DNA from: Rhodospirillales bacterium
Lineage (GTDB): Bacteria; Pseudomonadota; Alphaproteobacteria; Dongiales; Dongiaceae
DNA: 51,811 bases
NCBI GenBank assembly: GCA_009885795.1
Contig: VFKA01000061.1
Coordinates: forward strand, 1 to 51,811
Direction of reading: 5' to 3'
Shown: piece after piece, positions 1 to 8,428 of the stretch
Position numbering within the stretch: position 1 is the stretch's first letter
Layout of the letters: the number at the start of each line of letters is the position of its first letter
Program-made: the position numbers and the translations under genes
Notes under the pieces: generated by a model
What the model was told of the DNA's origin: nothing
The model's input: only the letters and a program-made list of their open reading frames with translations
Databases searched by the model: none

Positions 1-2
1 GC

Positions 3-95
3 ACCGGCCAGCGTGCTAAGCTCTCGCCGTTCGAGGCAATCCGAAATGCCTTGGCCGCTCAGCCCGGCGTAGGCATCGCGACCCTACCGGGATGA
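3..95 (+). CDS. C-terminal fragment of an unidentified protein (partial)
   Basis: An open frame enters from the left edge and runs 30 codons to a TGA. It ends in ..SPFEAIRNALAAQPG.., which reads like a natural helical C-terminus rather than a GC-rich shadow. I do not recognise the family; the tail of a transposase or other mobile-element protein is possible but is inference. It overlaps, on the opposite strand, the last codons of the truncated HNH gene. That is what a rearrangement joining two unrelated 3' ends would give. Confidence 0.35.
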   Translation, partial: TGQRAKLSPFEAIRNALAAQPGVGIATLPG

Positions 96-319
96 GCAAT
101 TACGCGGAACTTGCTTTCGCAATATGCACACTTCGAATGCGTCTCCATGACAAGCGCCGCCTTGATGTCAGGGTGGCGGTACCTTGCTCTTTCTGCTGCG
201 CTTGGCTCTTCACCTCGTGCCAGTTTGTCAACGAGTATCTGCCGCCATGCCGCGCCATTCTCAGCTAGGATCCGAGGTTCTGCTGTCTTATGCAGTCTAA
301 TCATTTTACTGATTCGCAA
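59..319 (-). pseudogene. Truncated HNH endonuclease, PtuB-like partner of the adjacent ATPase
   Basis: The 86-residue product starts MRISKMIRLHKTAEPRIL and carries ETHSKCAYCESKF at about residues 60-72. This is the N-terminal half and first CxxC of HNH nucleases that pair with AAA ATPases (Septu PtuB and relatives). Family members continue from the Gly after the CxxC region into a D-I-E-H stretch holding catalytic residues. Here the frame leaves the family after HPG and stops eight codons later. The start overlaps the ATPase gene's 3' end by 14 bp, so the two were one operon. The break falls near position 95, where an unrelated plus-strand frame ends. As it stands the nuclease should be inactive. 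The pairing and truncation are seen; the Septu assignment is inference. Confidence 0.7.
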
Positions 320-1574
320 TCGCGCGCAGCGCTTCCGGATAAAATTCGCTTAGACCGGCGTTCTCAAGCTGTAGGCGCAGAGCAGCAAGAGTTTGAGCGT
401 CAAGAGTTTCAACCTGAAACCGCTGTGTAATATTCGCTAGATCAGCCGCGGCCCACTCAGGGAGTGTTACCGGAACCCCTAGGACTTCTCGAAGAATCTC
501 GCCAGCCGTACCCGCCTTGTTGACATTGTCGAGCTTCACCGAAGTCACAAGACGCTTTTGCATCTCGCTTGTCGGTCCTCCAACTGACCCATCGACATAG
601 CGAAGAACATAAACGTTAGAGTCCTTGATCGATGAAACAATAAAGGGGCTATGCGTCGCTATCACGAACTGCGCCCCCGGGAATGCATTCAGTAGCTTTC
701 TCAGAAGTGTTCTTTGCATTGATGGATGGAGGTGGTTCTCAGGCTCATCGAAAACAACTACGAACTCATTCCTACCGTGTGAATAGAGAAATATCTGCCA
801 CGCCAGATCGATCAAAGACATCAACCCGCCAGATGCCGCGTCGATGATGAACTCACCTGTATCGGTTACAATGACGACGTCGGGTACTCGGATGCTTATG
901 TCTTTAAAGCCGATACTCTCCGGCAGAATCTTCGAGAGAATGCTTTTGAATTCCATAAACAATTCGTAGATCGTCGGGTTTCCATGGACGAATTCATTCC
1001 CACTTCCAAACATGGCCATTGACACAATAGCCTCTTTCATTCGGTACATCGGGCCATATTGAGTGTGATTGTTCTGATACCGGCTCACCGTCTCAGTGTA
1101 GTAAGTGTGATAAGCCTGTTGCGCGCCAATGGGGTTGGTGGGGATATGGTCGAGCTGCTGGTAGGAGGGCATGGGTCTATGCGAGTTAATCAGCAGGCCA
1201 TCTAGCGATTGCTGATTTGTAATTTGAAGGGTATAGGCTGCTGTTTGCTTAGCCGGCACCATCATCGGACAGGTGACACCATTAGTGTATTTGATCTCTC
1301 CAGCCTGATTTGATCCAGAAATAACCTCGCCGCTCTTAAGCAGCCGAAACAACCCGGCAAACCAGCGAATTGCACCATCGGAAAAGACCAATGGAGTCGC
1401 CAGCAGGTTGTTGGGCCAGCCGAAATGCTGCCCGAGAATCCTGAGGACGGTGCTTTTACCTGACCCGTTGGCACCGGTTATGATCGTAAGTTGTGGGTGA
1501 AATGCGATGTCAACCTGGGCGAACTGTCGCCAGTTGCTGATTCCAAGGGATTCAAATCTCATAGATGTCCCCAC
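306..1574 (-). CDS. AAA/ABC-type ATPase, PtuA-like (Septu-type defence)
   Basis: A 422-residue ATPase of the OLD/RecF-like ABC fold. It has a Walker A, GANGSGKST, at residues 34-42 and a Walker B with signature-like FDEPENHLHPSM around 275-286, followed by an ATHSPF switch. The start is either GTG at 1574, with TGGAG just upstream, or ATG at 1562. Known Septu systems combine such an ATPase (PtuA) with an HNH nuclease (PtuB), and the HNH gene follows here with a 14-bp overlap, though truncated. Base composition is visibly more AT-rich than the flanking core genes, which suggests transfer. Alone it probably gives no defence. An OLD-type nuclease is less likely, as I see no TOPRIM domain. Confidence 0.75.
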   Translation of the reverse strand: MGTSMRFESLGISNWRQFAQVDIAFHPQLTIITGANGSGKSTVLRILGQHFGWPNNLLATPLVFSDGAIRWFAGLFRLLKSGEVISGSNQAGEIKYTNGVTCPMMVPAKQTAAYTLQITNQQSLDGLLINSHRPMPSYQQLDHIPTNPIGAQQAYHTYYTETVSRYQNNHTQYGPMYRMKEAIVSMAMFGSGNEFVHGNPTIYELFMEFKSILSKILPESIGFKDISIRVPDVVIVTDTGEFIIDAASGGLMSLIDLAWQIFLYSHGRNEFVVVFDEPENHLHPSMQRTLLRKLLNAFPGAQFVIATHSPFIVSSIKDSNVYVLRYVDGSVGGPTSEMQKRLVTSVKLDNVNKAGTAGEILREVLGVPVTLPEWAAADLANITQRFQVETLDAQTLAALRLQLENAGLSEFYPEALRAIANQ

Positions 1575-1613
1575 ACCGCTCCAGGATATTCTGTTAGTAC
1601 CACGTCAGAGGCT

Positions 1614-1647
1614 AACAAAGAAAAAGCCCCGGCGCTAGGGCCGGGGC
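1614..1647 (-). terminator. Rho-independent terminator, minus strand
   Basis: A perfect 7-bp stem, GCCCCGG/CCGGGGC (1626-1632 with 1641-1647), encloses an 8-nt loop. On the minus strand it is followed by TTTTTCTTTG. It lies just past the stop of the acyltransferase remnant and upstream of the ATPase start. It would end transcripts of the remnant and insulate the ATPase gene. Confidence 0.8.
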
Positions 1648-1721
1648 GACTGCATGAAACGCCGGGCTTTGAGTCGGTTCAATGGGTTGCCCATGCCCGA
1701 GCGGGCACCGAACGTTAGATC

Positions 1722-2130
1722 CTATCCTAGCATGCGCTTGTCGGCGGTGAACTTGACGACGTTCACGGGCCGGTCGGGGAAGACCATCTGTTTCGTCTCA
1801 TTCACCGCCGCGTCCAATCCGCCGAAGGGCAGGATCGTGTCGATGAGCCAGACGGCATCGCCCGACTTCCAGGCGGCGGGCTTCAGGCGGATGTCGCCGC
1901 GCCGCAACCGCTCCTCGACTTCCGGCGGAATTGCCCGAGCGTCCACCGGCGACACCAGCATCCAACCGAGAAGGCTAGACCTGGAATTCGCTGGCGGCAA
2001 CCGGGGCCTGCCGGTTCCCGCTGTTGGCGCTCTTGCCAAGTATACCATTGAAAATCGTTGACTTTCCCAGTGTAGTTCCTGTAATGTTCCCTCGTTCCGC
2101 TTCGGCGGAATTGAGGTAGTTCTTTGACAT
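1722..2130 (-). pseudogene. RTX toxin-activating lysine acyltransferase (HlyC family), broken
   Basis: Two pieces in different frames make up this gene. The 5' piece (2130-1975) starts ATG with MSKNYLNSAEAERGN and ends at a stop after ..APVAASEFQV. The 3' piece (about 1985-1722) reads GWMLVSPVDARAIPPEVEER, then W-K-S-GD-x-VWLID and PFGG, then a VFPDRPV-like end. That is the C-terminal half of HlyC-type acyltransferases, which activate secreted RTX toxins by acylating lysines. The middle segment with the family's catalytic histidine is missing, and the pieces are out of frame, so the gene is dead. No RTX toxin gene is visible nearby. The C-terminal match is clear; assigning the 5' piece to the same gene is inference from position and spacing. 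Confidence 0.6.
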
Positions 2131-2415
2131 CGTGAAATGGTCTCCGGCCAACCCCCTTTCGCGGGAGATAGCGGCAATGCGCCTTGAGGCCAAGGCTCCA
2201 TTCCGCCCGGCGCGGGACAGAATTGAACCTCCGATTTCTACCCTGGGGTATCCTTTCCCGACCGACGGCCGATATCTGCCTTCCGTCATCCGTCGTCTGT
2301 CATCTGCCATCCCCGCCCAGCGGCAATTCCCGCTTTACATGGGGTCCATCGTCGAAATAAGGGTTTCCCATTCTCTCGCTTGGGGGCTGGGGCCCGCCGG
2401 CGCTGATCGACCTCT

Positions 2416-2700
2416 CTACGGCTTCGGCTGATCGACGAACGGCACTTCCATCCAGATATAGCCGGTGCCGGGCCCGCTCGGGCGCTGGTTGTATTGCAGG
2501 ATCCAGCTTCGGCCCGTCTGGGTATCGACCAGCAGGTTGAGCCGCGGCGAGCCGACCCGGAGATCGTGATCGGCCTGTTCGACCTCCACCAGCTTGAAGC
2601 GGTTCCCGATCTCGAGGTTCGGTGGGGCGATTTCCGCCTCGCCTGCCATGGCGGCGCCGGCGAGCGCAAAGCCCGCCGCCAGAATGATCCATGTCTTCAT
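2416..2700 (-). CDS. Small secreted hypothetical protein
   Basis: A 94-residue protein from ATG at 2700. Residues 1-20 (MKTWIILAAGFALAGAAMAG) form a good Sec signal peptide with an AxA cleavage site. The mature part of about 75 residues begins EAEIAPPNLEIGNRFKL and includes a WILQYNQRPSG segment. It has no cysteines and no motif I recognise. It is divergent from nadE, with 92 bp between the starts. Export to the periplasm is likely; function unknown. Confidence 0.6.
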   Translation of the reverse strand: MKTWIILAAGFALAGAAMAGEAEIAPPNLEIGNRFKLVEVEQADHDLRVGSPRLNLLVDTQTGRSWILQYNQRPSGPGTGYIWMEVPFVDQPKP

Positions 2701-2792
2701 CGGACGATCTCCCATGGTCCCGGCCATCATGGCGAACCAACCCGCCATGGTGTATCCATGACCGTTAACGCTCTATTGCCGGCCCATCTCCC

Positions 2793-4457
2793 ATGACCGA
2801 CAGCCTCGCCATCGCGCTTGCCCAGATCAACCCCCTCGTCGGCGACGTCGAGGGCAACCTGACCCGCCTGCGCCAGGCCCGCGAGGAGGGCAGGCACCTG
2901 GGCGCCGATCTCGTGGTCACGACCGAGCTCGGCGTCTCCGGCTATCCGCCGGAGGACCTGGTGCTTAAACCGGCCTTCTCGGGCGCTTGCGCCGATGCGG
3001 TCGGGCGCCTCGCCGCCGACACCGCCGATGGCGGCCCGGCGTTGGTCGTCGGGTCCCCCTGGCCCGAAGGCGATAAGGTCTACAATGCCGCCCTGTTGCT
3101 GGCGGACGGCAAGGTGGCGGCCAGCCGCTTCAAGGTCGAGCTGCCGAACTACGGCGTCTTCGACGAAAAGCGCGTCTTCGCCGCGGCTTCGCCCCAGGGC
3201 CCGGTCAATTTCCGCAACGTCCGGCTCGGCCTCGCCATCTGCGAGGACATCTGGACCAGCCAGGTCACCGAATGCCTCGCCGAATCCGGCGCCGAGCTGC
3301 TGATCGTCCCGAACGGCTCCCCGTTCGAGCACGACAAAATCGACCAGCGCCTCGACATCGCCTCCGCCCGCGTCAAGGAAACCGGCCTGCCGCTCATCTA
3401 CGTGAACCAAATCGGCGGCCAGGACGAGCTTGTGTTCGACGGCGCCTCCTTCGTGCTCGACGCCGATGGCGCGTTGAAGGCGCGGCTGCCGGACTTTCAA
3501 GAGGCGGTAGGGCTCACCCGCTGGCGGCGCGAAGGCGACGGTTGGCGTTGCGCCGAGGGCAGCGTGGCGCCGCTGGTCGAGGGCGTGCCCGCCATCTACG
3601 AGGCGCTGATGGTGGGCCTGCGCGATTACGTCGACAAGAACGGATTCCCAGGCGTGATCTTAGGACTTTCCGGCGGCATCGACTCCGCCTTGAGCGCTGC
3701 CATCGCCGTCGATGCGCTGGGCGCGGCCCGCGTGCGCGCGGTCATGATGCCCTCTCCCTTCACCAGCCGCGACAGCACCGAGGACGCCGCCCACTGCGCG
3801 CGCCTGCTCGGGATCGAGCTCGACACGCTCTCCATCGAAACCGCGATGACGGCCTTCGCCGAGACGCTGGCGCCCTGCTTCAAGGGCGCCAGGCCCGATA
3901 CCACCGAGGAGAATATTCAGGCCCGCATCCGCGGAATCATCCTCATGGCGCTCTCCAACAAGTTCGGTCCCATGGTGCTCTCGACTGGCAACAAATCCGA
4001 AATGTCGGTCGGCTATGCGACGCTCTATGGCGACATGTGCGGCGGGTTTTCGGTCCTGAAGGACGTCTACAAGACGATGGTCTATGAGCTGGCGCGCTGG
4101 CGCAACGCGGAGCGGCCGGCCTGGGCCCATGGACCGAAGGGCCGCGTCATCCCCGAACGCACGCTGACCAAGGCGCCGACGGCGGAACTGAAGCCTAACC
4201 AGACCGACCAGGACACGCTCCCGCCCTACGACAAGCTGGACGATATTCTTCACTGCCTGATCGAGGGCGAGATGGCGGCCGCCGACATCGTCGCGCGCGG
4301 CCACGACCGGGCCGTCGTCAACAAGGTCTGGCGCATGCTGGACGTTGCCGAGTACAAGCGCCGCCAGGCCCCGCCGGGGATCAAGATCTCGGTCCGCGCC
4401 TTCGGCCGCGACCGGCGCTATCCGATCACCAACGCCTTCCGCCGGTTGTTGGACTGA
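2793..4457 (+). CDS. nadE: Glutamine-dependent NAD+ synthetase
   Basis: A 554-residue two-domain enzyme that amidates deamido-NAD+ to NAD+ using glutamine and ATP, in the cytoplasm. The N-terminal nitrilase-type glutaminase domain has its triad visible as E45 (TTELGVSGYPPEDL), K114 (FKVELPNYG) and C150 (AICEDIW). The C-terminal synthetase domain carries the ATP-pyrophosphatase loop SGGIDS at 293-298 and the STGNKSE motif. Length is normal for the bacterial glutamine-dependent form. It begins a run with gltX (6-bp gap) and cysS, an order seen in alphaproteobacteria. Confidence 0.97.
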   Translation: MTDSLAIALAQINPLVGDVEGNLTRLRQAREEGRHLGADLVVTTELGVSGYPPEDLVLKPAFSGACADAVGRLAADTADGGPALVVGSPWPEGDKVYNAALLLADGKVAASRFKVELPNYGVFDEKRVFAAASPQGPVNFRNVRLGLAICEDIWTSQVTECLAESGAELLIVPNGSPFEHDKIDQRLDIASARVKETGLPLIYVNQIGGQDELVFDGASFVLDADGALKARLPDFQEAVGLTRWRREGDGWRCAEGSVAPLVEGVPAIYEALMVGLRDYVDKNGFPGVILGLSGGIDSALSAAIAVDALGAARVRAVMMPSPFTSRDSTEDAAHCARLLGIELDTLSIETAMTAFAETLAPCFKGARPDTTEENIQARIRGIILMALSNKFGPMVLSTGNKSEMSVGYATLYGDMCGGFSVLKDVYKTMVYELARWRNAERPAWAHGPKGRVIPERTLTKAPTAELKPNQTDQDTLPPYDKLDDILHCLIEGEMAAADIVARGHDRAVVNKVWRMLDVAEYKRRQAPPGIKISVRAFGRDRRYPITNAFRRLLD

Positions 4458-4463
4458 TCGATC

Positions 4464-5804
4464 ATGACCGTGCGTGTGCGCTTCGCGCCCAGCCCGACGG
4501 GGCTCCTCCATGTCGGCAATGCCTTTATCGCCCTGCACAATTGGCTCTTCGCCCGAAAGGCAGGCGGCACGTTCCTGCTTCGCCTCGACGACACCGACGT
4601 GGAGCGCTCGACGCCGGAATTCGCTTCCGCCATCGAACGCGATCTGACTTGGCTCGGCCTCGGCTGGGATGCGATCGCGCGCCAGTCGGATCGGACCGCG
4701 CGCTACGGCGAGGCGGCGGAGCGTTTGAAGAAGGCCGAGCGCCTCTATCCCTGCTTCGAGATGCAAGAGGAACTCGAGGCCAAGCGGCGCAACCAGCTGC
4801 GCCGAGGGCTGCCGCCGGTCTATGACCGCGCCGCCTTGGCGCTCGGCGAGGCCGAGCGCAGGCACCTGATCGAATCCGGGCACCGGCCGCATTGGCGGTT
4901 CCGCCTCGATGCCGGCATGGTCGAATGGAACGATCTGGTGCGCGGGCCCCAGCACATCGACGGGGCGAGCCAGAGCGACCCCGTGCTCGTGCGCGCCGAC
5001 GGCCGCTATCTCTACACGCTGCCCTCGGTGGTCGACGACATCGACTTCGCGGTCACCCACGTCATCCGCGGCGCCGATCACATCACCAACACCGGCACGC
5101 AAATCCAACTCTTCCGCGCGCTCGATGCCGCGCCCCCCGTCTTCGGCCACCTGCCGCTGCTGGTGGATGAAACCGGCGCCGGGCTGTCGAAGCGCCTGGG
5201 CGCCCTCTCGCTCGACGAATTGCACCGCTCCGGTTTGGAGGCGTTGACGGTCGATGCCTATCTCGCCCGCATCGGCACCGGCGATCCCATGGAGCCGGTC
5301 ATGGATCTCGGCGATCTTCTGTCCGCCCATGATTTGGCCAAGTTCGGCGGCGGCTCGCCGCGCTTCGATCCGCGCGAACTCGCGCATTTGAACGCGCGGG
5401 CTTTGCACGCGATGCCTTATGGAGCCGTGGAACATCGGTTGGCGGAACTCGGCCAGGCCGGGATCGATGAAACGGCGTGGATCGCCCTTCGCGGCAACAT
5501 CGAACGCCTCGTGGATATCGGCGACTGGTGGCAGGTCTGCCAAGGCCGCGTCGTGCCGATCGTCGAGGACAAGGGATTTGCCGAGACGGCGGCGAGTCTC
5601 CTGCCGCCCGGGCCCTGGGACGACCAGGCGTGGGCCACCTGGACTGCCGCCGTGTCGAAGGCCACCGGCGCCAAGGGCAAGGCGCTCTTCCGCCCGCTGC
5701 GCCTGGCGCTCACGGGGCGCGATCATGGACCGGAAATGCGGAACCTGTTACCTCTCATCGGCCGCGACCGGGCGCTGCGGCGTCTCGCCGGCGAACCGGA
5801 ATGA
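4464..5804 (+). CDS. gltX: Glutamate-tRNA ligase
   Basis: A 446-residue class I aminoacyl-tRNA synthetase charging tRNA-Glu (or, if non-discriminating, also tRNA-Gln). The HIGH signature appears as HVGN at 16-19 after RFAPSPTG, and the KMSKS signature as GLSKR near residue 240. Alphaproteobacteria often carry two GltX paralogues; the HVGN form and short length fit the GltX2-like one, which is inference. The start lies 6 bp after nadE and the stop abuts cysS, so the three are probably cotranscribed. Confidence 0.95.
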   Translation: MTVRVRFAPSPTGLLHVGNAFIALHNWLFARKAGGTFLLRLDDTDVERSTPEFASAIERDLTWLGLGWDAIARQSDRTARYGEAAERLKKAERLYPCFEMQEELEAKRRNQLRRGLPPVYDRAALALGEAERRHLIESGHRPHWRFRLDAGMVEWNDLVRGPQHIDGASQSDPVLVRADGRYLYTLPSVVDDIDFAVTHVIRGADHITNTGTQIQLFRALDAAPPVFGHLPLLVDETGAGLSKRLGALSLDELHRSGLEALTVDAYLARIGTGDPMEPVMDLGDLLSAHDLAKFGGGSPRFDPRELAHLNARALHAMPYGAVEHRLAELGQAGIDETAWIALRGNIERLVDIGDWWQVCQGRVVPIVEDKGFAETAASLLPPGPWDDQAWATWTAAVSKATGAKGKALFRPLRLALTGRDHGPEMRNLLPLIGRDRALRRLAGEPE

Positions 5805-7184
5805 ATGCCCATGCCGATCCGTCTCTACAACACCCTCACCCGCCGCAAGGAACCGTTCCAACCGCTCGACGCCTCGAACGTGCGCCTCTATGTCTGCGGG
5901 CCGACGGTCTATGATTTCGCCCATATCGGCAACGCCCGTCCGGTGGTGGCATTCGACGTGCTGTTCCGGCTGTTGCGCCACGTGTACGGGCCGGACCACG
6001 TAACTTATGTGCGCAACATCACCGACGTCGACGACAAGATCATCGCCGCGGCGGCCGAGAGCGGCGAGAGCATCGGCGCCATAACCGAGCGCACGACGCG
6101 GGCCTATCGCGACGACATGGCGGCGCTCCACGCCCTGACGCCGACGCACGAGCCGCGCGCCACCGCCTATATCGGCGCGATGATCGGGCTCATCGAAATT
6201 CTGATCGCCAAGGGTTTCGCTTACCCGGCCGAAGGTCACGTGCTGTTCAATGTTCCGGCGATGGCGAATTACGGCGAGCTGTCGCGCCGCACGCTCGACG
6301 AGATGATCGCCGGCGCGCGCGTCGAGGTGGCGCCCTACAAGAAGCATCCGGCGGATTTCGTCCTATGGAAGCCGAGTACGCCGGAGCAGCCCGGCTGGGA
6401 GAGCCCGTGGGGGCGAGGCCGCCCCGGCTGGCACATCGAATGTTCGGCCATGGCCGGCGAACTTCTGGGCACGACCTTCGACATACACGGCGGCGGCATC
6501 GATCTCATCTTCCCGCATCACGAGAACGAGATCGCGCAGAGCCGCTGCGCCCATGACGGCGCGCCGCTGGCGCGCGTCTGGATGCATAACGGCTTCGTTC
6601 AAATCGGCGGCGAGAAGATGTCGAAATCGCTCGGCAACTATTTCACCGTGCGCGAGCTGCTCGACGAAGGCCATCGCGGCGAGGCCATTCGCCTGGCGCT
6701 CTTGACCGCGCACTACCGCCAGCCGCTCGACATCACCCGCGACTCGCTCATCGAGGCGAAGGCGCTGCTTGATCGCTACTATGGCGCGCTCGACAAGGCG
6801 GCGGAGGTGGCGCCCTCATCGGCCGTAGCACCGCTTGCCGTTCTGGCGGCGCTCGAGGACGATATGAATACGCCGATGGCCTTGTCGCATTTACACGAGG
6901 CGCTCGACACGCTCAACCGCGCGCACGGCCTGCCCGCGCGCGCCAAGGCCAAGGGCGACTTACTGGCCGCCGGCGCGCTGCTCGGTCTTCTGGGCGAGGC
7001 TCCCGCGTCGTGGCTGCGCGGAGGCGCCGACACCTCCTGGATCGAATCGCGCATCGCCGCGCGCGCCGCCGCGCGGCTGGCCCGCGACTTCGCCGGCGCC
7101 GACCGCATCCGCGACGAGCTTGCCGCCAAGGGCATCCTGCTCGAAGACGGCCCCGCCGGCACGACCTGGAAGCGGGTTTCGTAG
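5805..7184 (+). CDS. cysS: Cysteine-tRNA ligase
   Basis: A 459-residue class I synthetase charging tRNA-Cys. The zinc-binding C31, in the motif [15 protein letters not shown], and HIGN at 40-43 are present, as is KMSKS at 271-275. The zinc-site segment WHIECSAMA and the HHENE motif are also present. The start is ATG immediately after the gltX stop; ATG 6 bp further (5811) is an equal candidate. Length is normal. It is the last gene of the nadE-gltX-cysS run; a palindromic repeat follows that may end transcription. Confidence 0.97.
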   Translation: MPMPIRLYNTLTRRKEPFQPLDASNVRLYVCGPTVYDFAHIGNARPVVAFDVLFRLLRHVYGPDHVTYVRNITDVDDKIIAAAAESGESIGAITERTTRAYRDDMAALHALTPTHEPRATAYIGAMIGLIEILIAKGFAYPAEGHVLFNVPAMANYGELSRRTLDEMIAGARVEVAPYKKHPADFVLWKPSTPEQPGWESPWGRGRPGWHIECSAMAGELLGTTFDIHGGGIDLIFPHHENEIAQSRCAHDGAPLARVWMHNGFVQIGGEKMSKSLGNYFTVRELLDEGHRGEAIRLALLTAHYRQPLDITRDSLIEAKALLDRYYGALDKAAEVAPSSAVAPLAVLAALEDDMNTPMALSHLHEALDTLNRAHGLPARAKAKGDLLAAGALLGLLGEAPASWLRGGADTSWIESRIAARAAARLARDFAGADRIRDELAAKGILLEDGPAGTTWKRVS

Positions 7185-7195
7185 TCGGCAAGGAA

Positions 7196-7241
7196 CCTCA
7201 TGGTGAGGAGGCCGCGTCAGCGGCCGTCTCGAACCATGAGG
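7196..7241 (+). repeat. Interspersed palindromic repeat, copy 1
   Basis: A nested perfect inverted repeat: outer arms CCTCATGGT/ACCATGAGG (7196-7204, 7233-7241) and inner arms GGCCGC/GCGGCC (7210-7215, 7220-7225). The first 33 bases match 34394-34426 on the opposite strand with a single difference. It behaves like a REP-type element and could form a hairpin after cysS. Confidence 0.75.
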
Positions 7242-7264
7242 CCGGCTTCGTTCGTGACATGGCT

Positions 7265-7269
7265 CCGCT
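7265..7269. repeat. Target site duplication, left copy
   Basis: TCCGC directly precedes the left end of the IS481-type element and is repeated exactly after the right end at 8385-8389. Confidence 0.8.
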
Positions 7270-8384
7270 GACCAGGTTCAAACACATATGAGACGGGAGT
7301 AGCCAAGACGGTTCGGGGTCTCCACGCTGCGGGTTGTCGAAGCTCGCAACGAAAGGAGACCCCGATGAAGGTTTTTGGCCTTCGCCGCGAAGTGTATCAG
7401 GGCGCGCGGCTCGCGTCGCGCCTGAGCGCGGAGCCATCGCCAAGCGCAGCGCTCAGGCGCGACGCGCTGGCCCGCTGGGATCAAGCCCGCCGCCATGGGC
7501 TGATGGCGGTCCAGGCCGCCCAGGCCGTGGGCGTGCCGGCAAGCTCGCTCTATCGCTGGCGCAAGCGCCTCGAACCGCGCTCGCGCCGGCCCCATCGCTG
7601 CCGCGAGACCAACCAGCCGCCGGCCCTGGTGCGCGAGATCGAACGACTGCGCCGGTGCTTCCCTATGTGGGGCAAGGCCAAGCTCGGGCCGTTGCTGCGC
7701 GACCAGGGGTTCATCGTCTCCGACAGCACGGTCGGGCGCATCCTGCGTCGCCTGATCGCACGCGGCGCCATCGAGCCGGTGCCGCTGCGCCGGCGGCGCG
7801 CCGTGGGCCAGCGCCGCCTGGCCCGGCGCTACGCCACGCGCCTGCCCAAGGGCCTCAAGGCTACCGTGCCCGGCGCTCTCGTCCAGCTCGATACCCTCAC
7901 CGTCAATCCGACCGGCGAGCGCACCATCAAGCAGTTCACCGCCTACGATCCGGTCGCCCGCTTCACCGCCGCCCACGCCTTCCGAAACGCCACCGCCCAC
8001 GCCGCCACCCAGTTCCTCGACAAGATCCTCGCCGCCTTGCCCTTCCCCGTCACCGGCATCCAGGTCGACGGCGGTTCCGAGTTCATGGCCGAGTTCGAAA
8101 CTGCCTGCCAAGCCAAGGCCATCGCCCTTCACGTCCTGCCGCCCAAATCCCCCCAACTCAACGGCGGCGTCGAGCGCGCCAACGGCTCCTGGCGATACGA
8201 GTTCTATGCCTGCCACGACCTCGCCCATCCTCTCGACGATCTCAACAAGCAACTCGACGCCTTCAGTCGCCTCTACAACACCTATCGACCTCATGGCGCC
8301 TTGAAAGGACTCACCCCATTCCAGTACCTTACTCAAATCCGCGGCGCCGAGACCTCCGTGTCTCATATGTCCTGAACCCGGACA
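7270..8384 (+). mobile_element. Complete IS481-family insertion sequence
   Basis: A 1115-bp element with imperfect terminal inverted repeats of about 30 bp. The left end begins TGACCAGGTTCAAAC and the complement of the right end begins TGTCCGGGTTCAG. Both then share CATATGAGAC, and the ends read TG...CA. A 5-bp duplication (TCCGC) flanks it. It contains a single intact transposase gene. It sits between cysS and cimA and interrupts no gene, but separates cimA from any upstream promoter. Confidence 0.9.
7365..8375 (+). CDS. IS481-family transposase
   Basis: 336 residues. The N-terminal helix-turn-helix region includes SSLYRWRKRLEPRSRRP. A C-terminal retroviral-integrase core has catalytic residues visible as LDT, VDGGSEF and GGVERANG; the last two lie 35 residues apart, giving a DDE triad. 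It ends with the typical YNTYRPHGALKG stretch. The ATG has a strong ribosome site, AAGGAGA, 7-8 nt upstream. The frame is intact and the inverted repeats close around it, so the element may still be active. Confidence 0.93.
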   Translation: MKVFGLRREVYQGARLASRLSAEPSPSAALRRDALARWDQARRHGLMAVQAAQAVGVPASSLYRWRKRLEPRSRRPHRCRETNQPPALVREIERLRRCFPMWGKAKLGPLLRDQGFIVSDSTVGRILRRLIARGAIEPVPLRRRRAVGQRRLARRYATRLPKGLKATVPGALVQLDTLTVNPTGERTIKQFTAYDPVARFTAAHAFRNATAHAATQFLDKILAALPFPVTGIQVDGGSEFMAEFETACQAKAIALHVLPPKSPQLNGGVERANGSWRYEFYACHDLAHPLDDLNKQLDAFSRLYNTYRPHGALKGLTPFQYLTQIRGAETSVSHMS

Positions 8385-8389
8385 TCCGC
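8385..8389. repeat. Target site duplication, right copy
   Basis: TCCGC directly follows the right end of the IS481-type element and matches 7265-7269. Confidence 0.8.
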
Positions 8390-8428
8390 TTGCCATCGGC
8401 AAGCGGCCAGTGCGATAAGACCGCCCTC

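Noticed and set aside
2283-2311. Short degenerate repeats (variants of CGTCATC/TGTCATC) near 2290
   Set aside because: Only three to four imperfect units in a short stretch; no gene or known element fits.
3660-5726. Long minus-strand frame opposite nadE and gltX (688 codons)
   Set aside because: It is the antisense of two certain genes, Arg/Gly/Ala/His-biased, with no family features; a usual effect of high GC third positions.
7334-8428. In-frame extension of cimA upstream through the insertion sequence
   Set aside because: The frame is open by chance through the transposase gene in another phase; the protein family begins at ATG 8429.
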